A stretch of 64,000 nt of DNA from Spiroplasma ixodetis Y32 (GCF_030316605.1 NZ_CP127039.1:1364001-1428000), one strand, 5' to 3'; numbered from the stretch's first letter, positions 1-10,802 are shown. Numbers and translations are program-made. The notes: a model not told the origin generated them from the letters alone.

Positions 1-653
1 AAAACAATAATTGAAACACCAGCTACTTTTGCATGGTCAATTGCTTCACGAGTTTGTGGCATCACACCATCATCACCAGCAACTACTAGAACAACAATAT
101 CAGTAATTTTAGAACCACGTGAACGCATTTCAGTAAATGCTTCATGACCTGGGGTATCAATAAAAGTAATTAATTTATTATTAGTTTTAATTTGATAAGC
201 ACCAATATGTTGAGTAATACCACCGTGTTCTTGATTAGTAACTTTAGAATTACGGATAGTATCTAATAGTGTTGTTTTTCCATGATCAACATGGCCCATA
301 ATTGTAACAACAGGTGGTCGAGTTACTAAATTTTTTTTATCATCTTCGAGATTAATATTTTCTAATAAGTTTTCATATGTTACCACTTTAGCTTTTTCAA
401 AATCAATATTTCATTCCAAACAAAGTTCAAGCATTAATTCTTGAGTTAATATTTGATTTTGATTAAATAGTTTGCCTTGTTTCATGAAGTATTTAATAAT
501 GTCAGTTACTGGATGATGCAATGCTTTAGCAAATTCTGAAATAGTTAATGGTTCGTTATATAAAAATACTCCTTTTTCATTAATTTGAAATGTTTTTTGT
601 TTTAGTTGTTGATTAATATTTTGTGTTTGTTGAGATATTCGTTTTTTTGCCAT
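1..653 (-). CDS. infB: Translation initiation factor IF-2 (N-terminal part, cut by window edge)
   Basis: IF-2 is the GTPase that brings initiator tRNA to the 30S subunit. The visible part begins with a basic, Gln-rich stretch and a short IF2_N-like helical domain, then the G domain with G1 motif GHVDHGKTT and G3 motif DTPGHEAF. The rest lies off the left edge. One in-frame TGA (Trp) at 408-410 requires code 4. Two ATGs lie close together (657-659 and 651-653). The second, giving MAKKRI, sits at a proper distance from the AAAGGCGGG ribosome-binding site and is preferred. It is downstream of nusA and ylxR in the classic nusA operon. Confidence 0.95.
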
Positions 654-686
654 TTGCATCCCGCCTTTCGCTTGGGAAAATTAATC

Positions 687-971
687 TCAATTTTTTTTAA
701 TTTCATTAATTAATTGTTCATAAAATTCATTTGGAATTTTTGTTTTTAATGCTCGTTCTAATGTCTTATTTTTAATAAGCAAAGGTATTAATTCAAGTTT
801 AGGTTGTATGTAGGCACCTCGACCATTTTGTTTGCCAGTTTTATCAATGAATAATTGTCCTTCTTTATTAATAACAATTCTAATTAATTCACGTTTAGGT
901 AAAATAGTATTTGTAACTATACATTTACGCATTGGTATTTTTTTACGTTGAATTAAAGGTATTTTATTCAT
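687..971 (-). CDS. ylxR: YlxR/RnpM family nucleic-acid-binding protein (DUF448)
   Basis: A small basic protein of 94 residues with the family hallmark PMRKCIVT near residue 13 followed by KRELIRIV. The middle carries the GRGAYI motif (GRGAYIQP). Relatives bind RNA and modulate RNase P or transcription, and are encoded between nusA and infB, exactly as here. It ends 33 bases before infB and starts 18 bases after the nusA stop, so it is cotranscribed. The protein is full length. The function assigned is from the family; the sequence itself shows only the domain and context. Confidence 0.9.
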   Translation of the reverse strand: MNKIPLIQRKKIPMRKCIVTNTILPKRELIRIVINKEGQLFIDKTGKQNGRGAYIQPKLELIPLLIKNKTLERALKTKIPNEFYEQLINEIKKN

Positions 972-989
972 AACGACCTACTTTATTGT

Positions 990-2165
990 TTATTGATTTT
1001 TATTTTTTCATTGTATTTTTTTTAATAATTCAGATATAAACTTTTCATATTCACTTTCTTTAATATTACCATTTCAAGTAAATTTAATATTATTTTCATT
1101 TGCTTGTTCTAATGAAGTAATATTAATATTTCAGTGAGTTACACTGGCAACTAATTTAGCAGCCATACCATTTTTACCAATAGCTAATGATAATTGTTCA
1201 GTAGGAACAATAATATTTGCTTGTTTTTCTTCTTCATTAATATCAATTGAAATAACTTTAGCTGGTGTTAAAGCGTTAATTATATATTCTTTTATATTAG
1301 GATTTCAGGCAATAATGTCAATTTTTTCGCCACTTAATTCTTGCGTAATTAGTTTTGTTCTTTCGCCTTTTGGGCCAATACATGCACCAATACCATCAAT
1401 GCTTGGATCATGACTAACAATTGCAACCTTAGCTCTAATTCCAGGAATACGAGCAATATCTTTAACTTCGATTACACCTTGTGCGATTTCAGGAACTTCT
1501 AATTCTAGTAAACAACGTAAAAAATTAACGTGAGTTCTTGATGCTAAAATTTGACCATAGTTTTTATTTTTAATAATATCTTCAACATAAAATTTGATAT
1601 AAGTATTATTAGCGATTGGTTTATTTTTTGGTAAGATCTCACTAGGGATTTGATTTTGTTTTGGTAAGAAAGCATAGGCTCTACCAATTTTAATTAACAT
1701 ATAAGTTTTTTCAACGCTTTCAATAGTACCAATTAATATGTGATCTTTTTTATCAATAAATTCATCATAAATTGATGCTTTTTCTGCTTCACGAATTGAT
1801 TGTTTCACTACTTGAATAGCTTTAAAAATTGATAAACGAGAGAATTGATCACTAGGAATTATTTGCGTATATGTATCACCAATTGTTAAGCCGGGATTCT
1901 TTTTTTTAATAGTTGAAAGTGCAATTTCTAATTCAGGATCTTCAACTTTTGGAACAACAATTAAATCCTTTAAAATTTTAATAGTACCCTTATTTTGATC
2001 AATTTCAATTCTGATATTTGTACTATCATCACGATGACTTTGATATTCATATGCTTTTTTTAGTCCTTCTTTTAAAGCTTCAATGATATCTTCTTTTGCT
2101 ATTTGTTTTTCTTCAGCAATTTCATTTATGGCATTTAAAATGATTTGACTAATTTCTTTGTCCAC
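990..2165 (-). CDS. nusA: Transcription termination/antitermination factor NusA
   Basis: 391 residues when TGA is read as Trp (in-frame TGA codons include 1305-1307). The order is N-terminal RNA-polymerase-binding helices (from MDKEISQI), an S1 domain around residues 135-200 (GTIESVEKTYMLIKIG), KH1 with GPKGERTK, and KH2 with AIGKNGMAA. NusA binds RNA polymerase and nascent RNA and affects pausing and termination. The gene starts the nusA-ylxR-infB operon with a GGAGG-type site just upstream (CTCCTCC on the plus strand at 2170-2176). rimP, often upstream of nusA, is absent here, and the next housekeeping gene in the ancestral order (polC) lies about 56 kb away. Confidence 0.95.
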
Positions 2166-2725
2166 TTTTTCTCCTCCTTGTTTTTTATAAACATTGTTGT
2201 TTATTATTTAATAGTATTTGAAATAGATTTATTTCAAAATGAAAATATACTTAAATAAAAAAATAAAATATATTACACTAGAAATAATAAAGACAGCTGG
2301 TAGCTGTCTTGCTATAATTCTAATTCATTATTCATTATACAATATTATTAATTTGAAAACAATAGAAATTTATTAAATGATAGAGTTTTATTATCGTAGA
2401 TTATATTGTAGAAATATCTTTCATTATATTAATGGTAATTTTCAAGTTTTAAATTGATTAAATATAATTATTTATATAGTAGTAATTGTTTTTGTTCTAT
2501 TATCATTGAAAGATATAACATTCATTTTAAAGTTTCTATTTTTTAAAATCAATGGGAACTAAATTGCTTTTCAATACTAATTTGTTCTTATATTGATATT
2601 AATCTTCTATATATTCTGCTTATCAAAGATTATAGATTTTTTTTAAAATATTTTCAAACATTAGTAAAAATGTTAAGATTTATTTATTAAATTTTATTAA
2701 ATAATAAAAATTTGGAGTAAATATT
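2166..2725. other. Non-coding spacer upstream of nusA
   Basis: No convincing gene. It holds a perfect inverted repeat AGACAGCT/AGCTGTCT at 2291-2298 and 2302-2309 (3-base loop). A second wide inverted repeat, ATATCTTTCA at 2414-2423, pairs with TGAAAGATAT at 2507-2516. The nusA promoter is presumably just upstream of 2165. This is the left flank of the inserted phage/IS block. Confidence 0.5.
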
Positions 2726-2815
2726 ATGAGTAAAAATAAGAAAAAGAATGAAAATATTGGTATTGTAGTTTTTATTTCTTTAATAATTATTATCACTATT
2801 ATAATTTTTGATTAA
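2726..2815 (+). CDS. Tiny single-membrane-span peptide
   Basis: 29 residues: a charged N-terminus (MSKNKKKNENIG) followed by one hydrophobic helix rich in Ile/Phe. A GGAG ribosome-binding site lies 9 bases before the ATG. It directly precedes and overlaps an IS-broken membrane protein gene in another frame, so it may be the first part of a frameshifted gene. Function unknown. Confidence 0.4.
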   Translation: MSKNKKKNENIGIVVFISLIIIITIIIFD

Positions 2816-3030
2816 GTCATTATTTAAAGGTTTAGAAAAATGAATTGTTAATAATGTTTGAATAACTATAATTATTGTTTCAATTTTAACTACTATTATA
2901 TTGGCAAATAAATATTTAAAATATAAAAAAAATTATTTTAATTTAGAAAAAAGTAAAGAAATAGAATATTCTTATCAAATAATAGAATTAAAAATCGGAC
3001 TTCTCCCCACATGTACTTGTGGAGGAAACA

Positions 3031-3852
3031 ATGAAATTGAATGAGTTCAACAATGCTTTTCAAACAGAACAGGATTGTTTAAAATATATAGCAAGTTTGA
3101 AGAAAAACAAATGTATCATGTGTTCTTGAACAAGTTTGAATACTTCTAATTTAAGAAGAATAAGATGTTTGAAATGTCATCAAACATTTAGTATTCTTCA
3201 TGGCACCATTTTTTACAAGTCACAAACACCTTTGAGATTTTGATTTTATCTCATCTTTAAATGAATAAACACCAAACATGGAATTACATCAACTGATGTT
3301 GCAAAAGAATTGGGTGTGACTTTGAAAACTGCTTGAAAAATGGGTCATGAAATCAGAAATCGTATTGCCAAACAAGAACATCAATTTATTGTTGAGGGCA
3401 TAGTGCAAATGGATGAAATGTATCTTTCACATATGGGTTTTAAAAAACAAGGAAGATCTTTGATAAATAAAACATTAATTGTTGGGATTTATGAAAAAAC
3501 AACCAATAATTTAATTGTGAAAGTAATCAAAAACTCAAAAAGTAAAAATCTTTTGCAGTTTGCAAGAAACCATATTTCTTCAAAGTGTGATGTACATACT
3601 GATTCTTGAAAAGGATATCGTGATTTCAAATCACTTTTCCCTAATCACAAAACAGTTAACCATCAAGATGGTTATGTTTCAAAAATTGGCGTAAATACCA
3701 ATCAAATTGAATCAGTATGAAAACATATACGAAGAACATTTAAAACACATATCAAAGTTGCAAAACATCATGTTCATTTACATGCCAAAAAAGCTGCATA
3801 TAAATTCAACAAGATACCTACTTTTGAAACTGTAATGCTATGTTTCATTTAA
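3031..3852 (+). CDS. IS1595-family (ISXO2-like) transposase, copy 1
   Basis: 273 residues under code 4. The N-terminal zinc ribbon has C28-x2-C31 and C46-x2-C49, then a helix-turn-helix (TSTDVAKELGVTLKTAW). The DDE-type catalytic core has D128 (QMDEMYL), D191 (HTDSWKGY) and N224/E227 (TNQIESVW). It moves the element by cutting and rejoining DNA ends. It appears intact, with the site GGAGG 5 bases before the ATG. This copy has Lys in place of Arg at FKWINTK, unlike the others. Confidence 0.9.
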
Positions 3853-3877
3853 AAATGTGGGGAGAAGTCCGTAGATA

Positions 3878-3936
3878 GGCTTTTCTCAACATTTATGTGA
3901 TAAAATTTAAAAATAGTACATAAAGGGAGAAAAGCC
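3878..3936. repeat. Palindromic tail of the IS1595-like element
   Basis: About 59 bases starting GGCTTTTCTC and ending GAGAAAAGCC, an imperfect inverted repeat (inner arms ATTTATGT and ACATAAA). Equivalent tails occur at the right end of copies 1, 2, 4, 5, 6, 7, 9 and at the left end (because inverted) of copy 8. Copy 5 has one on each side and copy 3 has none. The target duplications lie outside it, so it is part of the transposing unit. It could act as a transcription terminator for the transposase and also holds a TGTGATAAAAT sequence resembling an extended -10. Confidence 0.75.
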
Positions 3937-4029
3937 TTAAAAATTATAAAAAAATTTATCCAAATTTAAAAAAATTTGAACATTCTTATCAATATAATGA
4001 TAATTTAAATAATACGTTAGGTATTAAAG

Positions 4030-5179
4030 GGGCATTGGTTAGATAAGTTTACTTTCTTGTCTTCAAATCTGTACAAATTGGTTTGGAGACGACATTTTTA
4101 ATCGTAAAATCATTCTATCATTATTTCATCAGTTAATAAATTTTCTTAATGCTTCTGTGAAATGTTTAATGCTATTAAACTTGTTACCAAACATAATTTT
4201 AAAATCTCTTTTGATTCAGCGATTTAAACATTCACTTACTTGGTTGCCTTTAAATCCTGATAAGCTTTTTGAATGAATTAAAGTTTTACTTTTATTAAAA
4301 CTATTTGTAACTATTTTACTAGTATTACCTGAACCTAAATCAGACTGGATAAATGTTGCAAATATTTTATGTTCTTTACGACTTGCCTTTGTTACTTGAT
4401 TAAGAACATTTAAAATGGTTATTGCATTTTCACTTTTATTAATTTTTCAACCAACTATAGCATTACTATTCATATCTGTAGCAATTTCTAATAATAATTT
4501 AGTTTTTTTATTATTAATAATTAATTCTTTAAATCAAGTACCATCGATGCCAACTTTTTCAAGATAAGTATTACTGGTAAAATTACGTTTTAATAAATCT
4601 TGGAAATTTGATTTTAAGGAATTAGATTTCGCTCTACGCTGTTTTTTGGGTTTGGTTAATAGTTTTTGGATATTATTATCTTCTAATAACCTCATAATGC
4701 TGTTTTTACTGCATTTAAGATTGGTGTTGTTTTTCTTTAATTCTAATCTCACCTTTTCTAAACTAGTAATTTTAATTATTTTATCTTTGTTGCTAATAAC
4801 AACAATTTTATTTAATTCTTTTAATAACTCATTATCAATTTTTGTTTGATATTTCTTTTTACCGTTTTTTATTCATTTATAATATGCAACTTTACTGATA
4901 GGTAACAAACTAATTATGTCATTAATTCCATAATTTTTATTTCTATATTTATCAACTATTAAAAAACATTTACTTTTCAATAATTTACTATTTAAAATAT
5001 TTTGATTGTTTTTTAATTCTTTATCACAGAATTGTTTTTGTCTTAAAAATTCATTTTTTATTTTTTCTTTTAGTAGTGACTTTTTGATTTTTTTATTTTC
5101 AAGTTTTAAATTTTTATCTTTGATATTCACTTTATCTATTTGATGATTTGTTTGAAAAGTATGAATAGTAATTAATTTA
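4030..5179 (-). pseudogene. IS3-like transposase, N-terminally truncated (copy in left zone)
   Basis: Open reading frame from about 5179 down to a TAA at 4039, matching residues ~58-429 of the full copy at 47281-48570. It includes the integrase core with GIDGTW, QSDLGSG and SECLNRW. The right inverted repeat (GGGCATTGGTTAGATAAG) is present at 4029-4046. The N-terminus and left end are missing because IS1595-like copy 2 abuts it at 5180 and the sequence beyond that element does not continue the gene. It is therefore a dead remnant. Confidence 0.8.
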
Positions 5180-6120
5180 GGGACTTCTCCCCACATGTAC
5201 TTGTGGAGGAAACAATGAAATTGAATGAGTTCAACAATGCTTTTCAAACAGAACAGGATTGTTTAAAATATATAGCAAGTTTGAAGAAAAACAAATGTAT
5301 CATGTGTTCTTGAACAAGTTTGAATACTTCTAATTTAAGAAGAATAAGATGTTTGAAATGTCATCAAACATTTAGTATTCTTCATGGCACCATTTTTTAC
5401 AAGTCACAAACACCTTTGAGATTTTGATTTTATCTCATCTTTAGATGAATAAACACCAAACATGGAATTACATCAACTGATGTTGCAAAAGAATTGGGTG
5501 TGACTTTGAAAACTGCTTGAAGAATGGGTCATCAAATCAGAAATCGTATTGCCAAACAAGAACATCAATTTATTGTTGAGGGCATAGTGAAAATGGATGA
5601 AATGTATCTTTCACATATGGGTTTTAAAAAACAAGGAAGATCTTTGATAAATAAAACATTAATTGTTGGGATTTATGAAAAAACAACCAATAATTTAATT
5701 GTGAAAGTAATCAAAAACGCAAAAAGTAAAAATCTTTTGCAGTTTGCAAGAAACCATATTTCTTCAAAGTGTGATGTACATACTGATTCTTGAAAAGGAT
5801 ATCGTGATTTCAAATCACTTTTCCCTAATCACAAAACAGTTAACCATCAAGATGGTTATGTTTCAAAAATTGGCGTAAATACCAATCAAATTGAATCAGT
5901 ATGAAAACATATACGAAGAACATTTAAAACACATATCAAAGTTGCAAAACATCATGTTCATTTATATGCCAAAGAAGCTGCATATAAATTCAACAAGATA
6001 CCTACTTTTGAAACTGTAATGCTATGTTTCATTTAAAAATGTGGGGAGAAGTCCGTAGATAGGCTTTTCTCAACATTTATGTGATAAAATTTAAAAATAG
6101 TACATAAAGGGAGAAAAGCC
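5180..6120 (+). mobile_element. IS1595-like insertion sequence, copy 2
   Basis: A complete-length copy with the palindromic tail (ends 6120). The left end reads GGGACTTCTCC instead of CGGACTTCTCC. No target duplication is visible: the left flank is IS3-like DNA (ATTAATTTA) and the right flank is unrelated (ATATAAAA). This suggests a deletion or recombination after insertion. Confidence 0.85.
5215..6036 (+). CDS. IS1595-family transposase, copy 2
   Basis: 273 residues, intact zinc ribbon and DDE core as in copy 1. It shares MGHQIRNR and IVKMDEMYL with copy 3, unlike the MGHEIRNR/IVQMDEMYL of most copies, so copies 2 and 3 are closest relatives. Confidence 0.88.
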
Positions 6121-6342
6121 ATATAAAAAAACCTGAAAAATTTTTAGAACTTTTTACATTATATTACTCAATAATCTTGGAAGTAATGTAGAAGAGTATA
6201 TATAAAAAATAATAAGAATGTTCAATTAATGAACGATTTAATCCTAACATTTTTAAAATTATTTTCTTAAAAAAAGAAAAATAACACTTAATAATGAAAA
6301 ATATTATAAAAAGAGCACCAAATAAAGTTACGAAATAATTAA
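6121..6342. other. Gene-free A+T-rich spacer between two IS copies
   Basis: No open frame of note, no recognisable RNA and no clear hairpin. It is probably leftover of a deleted region, since neither flank matches across the adjacent elements. Confidence 0.4.
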
Positions 6343-7218
6343 CGGACTTCTCCCCACATTTTTAAATGAAACATAGCATTACAGTTTCAAAAGTAGGTAT
6401 CTTGTTGAATTTATATGCAGCTTCTTTGGCATATAAATGAACATGATGTTTTGCAACTTTGATATGTGTTTTAAATGTTCTTCGTATATGTTTTCATACT
6501 GATTCAATTTGATTGGTATTTACGCCAATTTTTGAAACATAACCATCTTGATGGTTAACTGTTTTGTGATTAGGGAAAAGTGATTTGAAATCACGATATC
6601 CTTTTCAAGAATCAGTATGTACATCACACTTTGAAGAAATATGGTTTCTTGCAAACTGCAAAAGATTTTTACTTTTTGCGTTTTTGATTACTTTCACAAT
6701 TAAATTATTGGTTGTTTTTTCATAAATCCCAACAATTAATGTTTTATTTATCAAAGATCTTCCTTGTTTTTTAAAACCCATATGTGAAAGATACATTTCA
6801 TCCATTTTCACTATGCCCTCAACAATAAATTGATGTTCTTGTTTGGCAATACGATTTCTGATTTGATGACCCATTCTTCAAGCAGTTTTCAAAGTCACAC
6901 CCAATTCTTTTGCAACATCAGTTGATGTAATTCCATGTTTGGTGTTTATTCATCTAAAGATGAGATAAAATCAAAATCTCAAAGGTGTTTGTGACTTGTA
7001 AAAAATGGTGCCATGAAGAATACTAAATGTTTGATGACATTTCAAACATCTTATTCTTCTTAAATTAGAAGTATTCAAACTTGTTCAAGAACACATGATA
7101 CATTTGTTTTTCTTCAAACTTGCTATATATTTTAAACAATCCTGTTCTGTTTGAAAAGCATTGTTGAACTCATTCAATTTCATTGTTTCCTCCACAAGTA
7201 CATGTGGGGAGAAGTCCG
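6343..7218 (-). mobile_element. IS1595-like insertion sequence, copy 3 (tail-less, 876 bp)
   Basis: An inverted copy bounded by perfect mirror ends CGGACTTCTCCCCACAT. It stops exactly at the inner repeat and lacks the 65-base palindromic tail found on all other copies. The flanks are AATTAA on the left and TTAAAT on the right. Only TTAA is duplicated, not the usual 8 bp. Confidence 0.85.
6362..7183 (-). CDS. IS1595-family transposase, copy 3
   Basis: 273 residues, intact, with the same diagnostic changes as copy 2 (MGHQIRNR, IVKMDEMYL). Zinc-ribbon cysteines and the D128/D191/E227 core are present. Confidence 0.88.
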
Positions 7219-7319
7219 TTAAATAAATACTACTACTTACTAAAATTAATTGCAACTAAAGTACTTATATTAAATTTTACTATATGCTAAAATAATGCAC
7301 ATAAAAGGAGATTTTTAAG

Positions 7320-7745
7320 ATGAAAACTAAAAAATTACAGTTAATAACTGTATTACTATTTATTTTAACTATTATAATTATTACTATTGGTTTAATTTTA
7401 ATAGGTATTTCAAATTATTATCATTATGTACAAATTGATAAAAATTCAAAATTAATTTTAACACAAATAAATGGATTTAAATTGTTAAATATTTTAAGTA
7501 TGAATTATATTTTAATTCATTCTCCAAGTTTTATATGTTATTTTACTGAAAATAATAACAATTATAATAATTGAATTCAATTACAAATTGGAGTGATTTT
7601 TTGTTATATTTTAGTTCCAATTTTAACAATTATTACTATTTCGTTAACTTTTTTGATTATTGGTTTTAAAATAAAATTAAAAAATAATAATTTTTGAGAT
7701 GCAATCCAAAATTGTGAAATAATCAATAATTACTATATTAATTAA
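7320..7745 (+). CDS. Membrane protein paired with UPF0236 gene (two hydrophobic regions)
   Basis: 141 residues: a charged start (MKTKKLQ), one strong N-terminal transmembrane region (VLLFILTIIIITIGLILIG), a polar middle and a second hydrophobic region near residue 100, then a conserved tail NNNFWDAIQNCEIINNYY. A homologue of identical length sits at 45452-45877. Both are followed convergently by an UPF0236 gene, so the pair travels together. Ribosome-binding site AAGGAG. No family recognised; a role in the mobile element or phage is inferred only from this repeated arrangement. Confidence 0.75.
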
Positions 7746-7747
7746 TA

Positions 7748-8869
7748 CTACGTTTTTAAATTTATTTGATTACATTTAAAGATAGCCATTTTTATATAAA
7801 TATTAATGTTATATGTTCTATTTCCAAGCATTTCTTTTAAAATATGCCAAATATTACTTTCAGCAAAAGTACCAATATTTCACTTTGCAGATTGATTAAT
7901 AATTCCCTGTTTATTATTTTTAAAATATTGTTTTTTTAATTTTTTATGATTGTCTAATTCTTGATATAAGTAATTAATTAACTTATCATATTGACCATTT
8001 TCAATAAAGTTTTTACAAGTATTATATTCTTTAAAATATTTACCTTTATTTCCAGCAAGTATACCAAGATATAATGTTCTAATTAAATGAAATTTATCTA
8101 AAACAAATTGTGCATCTAAATAATTGGCAACTTCTTTAATTCATCCTGCACTATCTCCACAAATAATGATTTTAGCTTGTTCAAAATTTTCAAAAAATCT
8201 TTTTCCTTGTTCTAAAATAAATTCAGCAGTTTTCTTAACTCCAATTGCTGTTTTATTTGCTCTGATAATAACATTCACTCTTTTATTAACTAATTTGTGA
8301 TTAATATTATCTGTATAAAATGCTACTAAACGCATTGAATATTTATTAATTTTACGTTTAAATTCTCAAAACTTTCGATGTCCATCATCAATACTTATAT
8401 AAATAGGTTGATTTTTTTCTAATTTAATTTTTGCTACATTTTCATTAAAAACTTTATGTTTTTCAAAAATTCTATGAATATCCATTGTAGTTAAACCAGC
8501 ATCTTTCAAAATATCGCAAATATCTTTGTATCTTTTTCCATCAGCAAAATATTCAATAACAATTTGTTCTATGTCTTCTCCAATTATTTTATATTTTGGT
8601 AATTCTAATTCTTCATCAACTAAACAAACACGTACTCATTTTTGTAATTCCATGTTATAATATTCATAAATACGTCGTTTATAAATTACTATTCCAAATT
8701 TTGTTTTTCTTTTTCTTTCTTTATAATCAACAATTTTACATTTATTTTTATCTCTTGTTTTAAAAAATTTTCTATCTAATTTTTCTCATTTTTGCTTTAT
8801 ATGTGCTAATACTAATTGATTGATATTAGCGTATTCTTTTTGAAAAATTCATTTGTATTTTGTACTCAT
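7748..8869 (-). CDS. UPF0236 / ISLre2-type transposase-like protein
   Basis: 373 residues under code 4. Motifs typical of the UPF0236/ISLre2 family are visible: YISIDDGHRKFWEFKR, ICGDSAGWIKEV and LDKFHLIRTLYLG, with a C-terminal AKWNIGTFAESNIWHILK segment. Such proteins are transposases or ICE-associated transposase-like proteins in mollicutes. It ends 3 bases from the stop of the membrane gene (convergent) and diverges from the terminase gene at 8943. It appears intact. A truncated relative lies at 45879-47196 and a more distant one at 40402-41598. Confidence 0.75.
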
Positions 8870-8942
8870 GTTTAATCTTCCTTTCTAAATTTGGATTTGT
8901 TAATAGTTTAAGTTTAATTTGTTTAAAAAATAAGGAGAAAAT

Positions 8943-10652
8943 ATGGCTTTTATTAGTAGTTATGGACAATTAAATAAAAAATATAACCTTAATTTTAGTG
9001 ATAATAATTATGGTTTTAGTTGAGACATTTTTAAACAATTTGTTGGTGATGAATGAGCAGAATTTTTCACAACTAATTGTTTTTATCGTTTTGTTCCAAC
9101 CGCACGTGGAACAAGAAAAACATGAAACTGTTTAGCATTTGATTTATTTATATGCTGTAATTTTAGTGATAGTAGTGTTCAAGAAGTAAGACGTTATGAA
9201 AATACTCATAGTGAAACTACTATTGGTGTTTTAATGAATGTTTGTCAAGTTTTATTAGATACATATAATATTAATTTATTACCTAATAATCCACATGGCA
9301 TTAAATGAAAGATTACTAAGGATGGGGGATGTATTATCTTTCCTAGTAATCAACAAATTGACTTTATTGGTTATGCTAATGGTAATAAAATTTTTGGAAA
9401 AGAAGCAGGTGGTTCAAGTTTTTTAGGTTCAAGAACAGATGAAATTATTATGGCCGAAGAAAAAGAAACACTTACCGATAAAGAATTAACATATCGCTAT
9501 GAGCGTTTAGAAATATCTATGTTTAGAAGTAATCGTATTAAAGTATCAAATAAACCAATTAAAGAATGAAGTTGAACCTTTATTGATAAAAATATATACA
9601 GTCCTACTTTTGGAAAAAAGATTACTCGTTATTTTTATAAATATTTTTTTATGATTTTTACATGTAATCCTTATGATAAATACCATCCATTTTATTTAAA
9701 ATACTGTACACCATTTTTACCTTTAAATGATGAAATAATGGAAAATCTTAAAAAAATTGGTAAAATTTATTATGAAAATAAAGACATGTTTACTGGTTTA
9801 GGTTTATTTGTTTTAAGATTTACTATTAAACCATTTTGAGATAAGTTAATTGATATTCAAAAAAGAAAATTATTAGAAATGAAAAAAAGTAATCCTGATG
9901 AATATAATACTGTTTTTTATGGTTTTGAATTTTTAGATAGTGATGCAACAATTTTTCCATTTCAAAAAACAGTAAAATATTGACAAACATATGATTTAAA
10001 ACAATTTTATAATCAAGAAAAAAATATGTATAAATTTGATTTTTATTCAGTTGGTGTTGATTGAGCAACCGGACATAAAGACCATACTGTATTTATGGTA
10101 GTTGGTTTTAAAGAATATAATAATACTGGATATTATGATGCTTATATTATTTGTGAATTAGTAGTTACACCAAATGACTTTATTAATGAAAATGAAAAAA
10201 TTAATGCTTATGTAAATGAAATTTTAGGATTAATGGATAATTTTGAAAATTTTGACCAAGCAATTTATTTTTATAATGATAAAGCAAGAACAGCAATGGA
10301 TTGATTAAATCAAAAATTAATAGATGAACATAATACTATTATTTTAATAACACAAACTGCAATTAAACATACTTCAAATTTAAATCAAAAAGCAGGATTA
10401 ACTAATAGAGTAGTTTGAATGAGAAATATTATGAGTTATGGAAACTTTTATGCAAATAAAGATGATTTACCAAAAACTACTCAATGTTTAGAAGAATTAC
10501 GTTATGACGAAACCAAAACTAACATTCCTGATAAAAATATGTACCAAGACCCTTACGATGCTTTGTTTTATGCACTATATCCATATAAAAATGTAATTAG
10601 GGGTAAAAATAATGCTACTGTGAAAAAAAACATCTTCACATTTGCTATATAA
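8943..10652 (+). CDS. terL: Phage terminase large subunit (prophage A)
   Basis: 569 residues under code 4. A Walker-A-like segment TARGTRKT is at residues 53-60, a Walker-B-like IIMAEEKE near 180, and a nuclease-type motif VGVDWATGHKDHTVF near residue 371 (first metal-binding Asp). A late DPYDALFYALY segment matches the last acidic site of terminase nucleases. The enzyme pumps DNA into proheads and cuts it. Ribosome-binding site AAGGAG. It is on the opposite strand to the rest of prophage A, and no small subunit is adjacent, so this prophage looks rearranged. It is not a close relative of the prophage B terminase. Confidence 0.75.
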
Positions 10653-10691
10653 TAAACAAGTTTAATATCATTAATAGTATAGGTATCACAA

Positions 10692-10722
10692 AATAAACGC
10701 CTTGCATTTAGGCGTTATTTTG
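10692..10722 (+). terminator. Intrinsic terminator after prophage A terminase
   Basis: Stem AACGCCT/AGGCGTT with a 6-7 base loop, followed by ATTTTGC. It is 40 bases after the terminase stop. Confidence 0.7.
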
Positions 10723-10802
10723 CATTTAAAAGCATACTTGTAAAAATAATCAAAAATAGTACACTTTATAAGTAAAATCAAGGAAAAAAGGAGAAATTTA
10801 TT

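Larger units (their letters stand above)
2996..3936 (+). mobile_element. IS1595-like insertion sequence, copy 1 (941 bp, complete)
   Basis: A full element flanked by a perfect 8-bp duplication TTAAAAAT (2988-2995 and 3937-3944), as expected for the IS1595 family. The left end reads CGGACTTCTCCCCACATGT. The true right end is GGGAGAAAAGCC, about 65 bases beyond an internal copy of the left repeat (ATGTGGGGAGAAGTCCG, 3855-3871). The tail between them is an imperfect palindrome (3878-3936). The two outer ends are only about 12/19 alike, while the internal repeat is a near-perfect match to the left end. One transposase gene lies inside. Nine copies lie in this window. Confidence 0.9.
2808..3969 (+). 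pseudogene. Membrane protein gene interrupted by IS1595-like copy 1
   Basis: Reading from TTG at 2808 gives a protein with an amphipathic start, one transmembrane helix (ITIIIVSILTTIILA) and a lysine-rich tail ending in EYSYQIIELK, where the insertion sequence begins at 2996. Removing the element and one copy of the 8-bp target duplication TTAAAAAT restores the frame for a few codons to a TAA at 3967. No family is recognised. The start is uncertain; it could be the frameshifted continuation of the small peptide just upstream. Confidence 0.4.

Noticed and set aside
6339..7222. TTAA duplication at copy 3 as a sign of a piggyBac-like element
   Set aside because: The transposase is clearly IS1595-type; a four-base TTAA match by chance is likely in such A+T-rich DNA.
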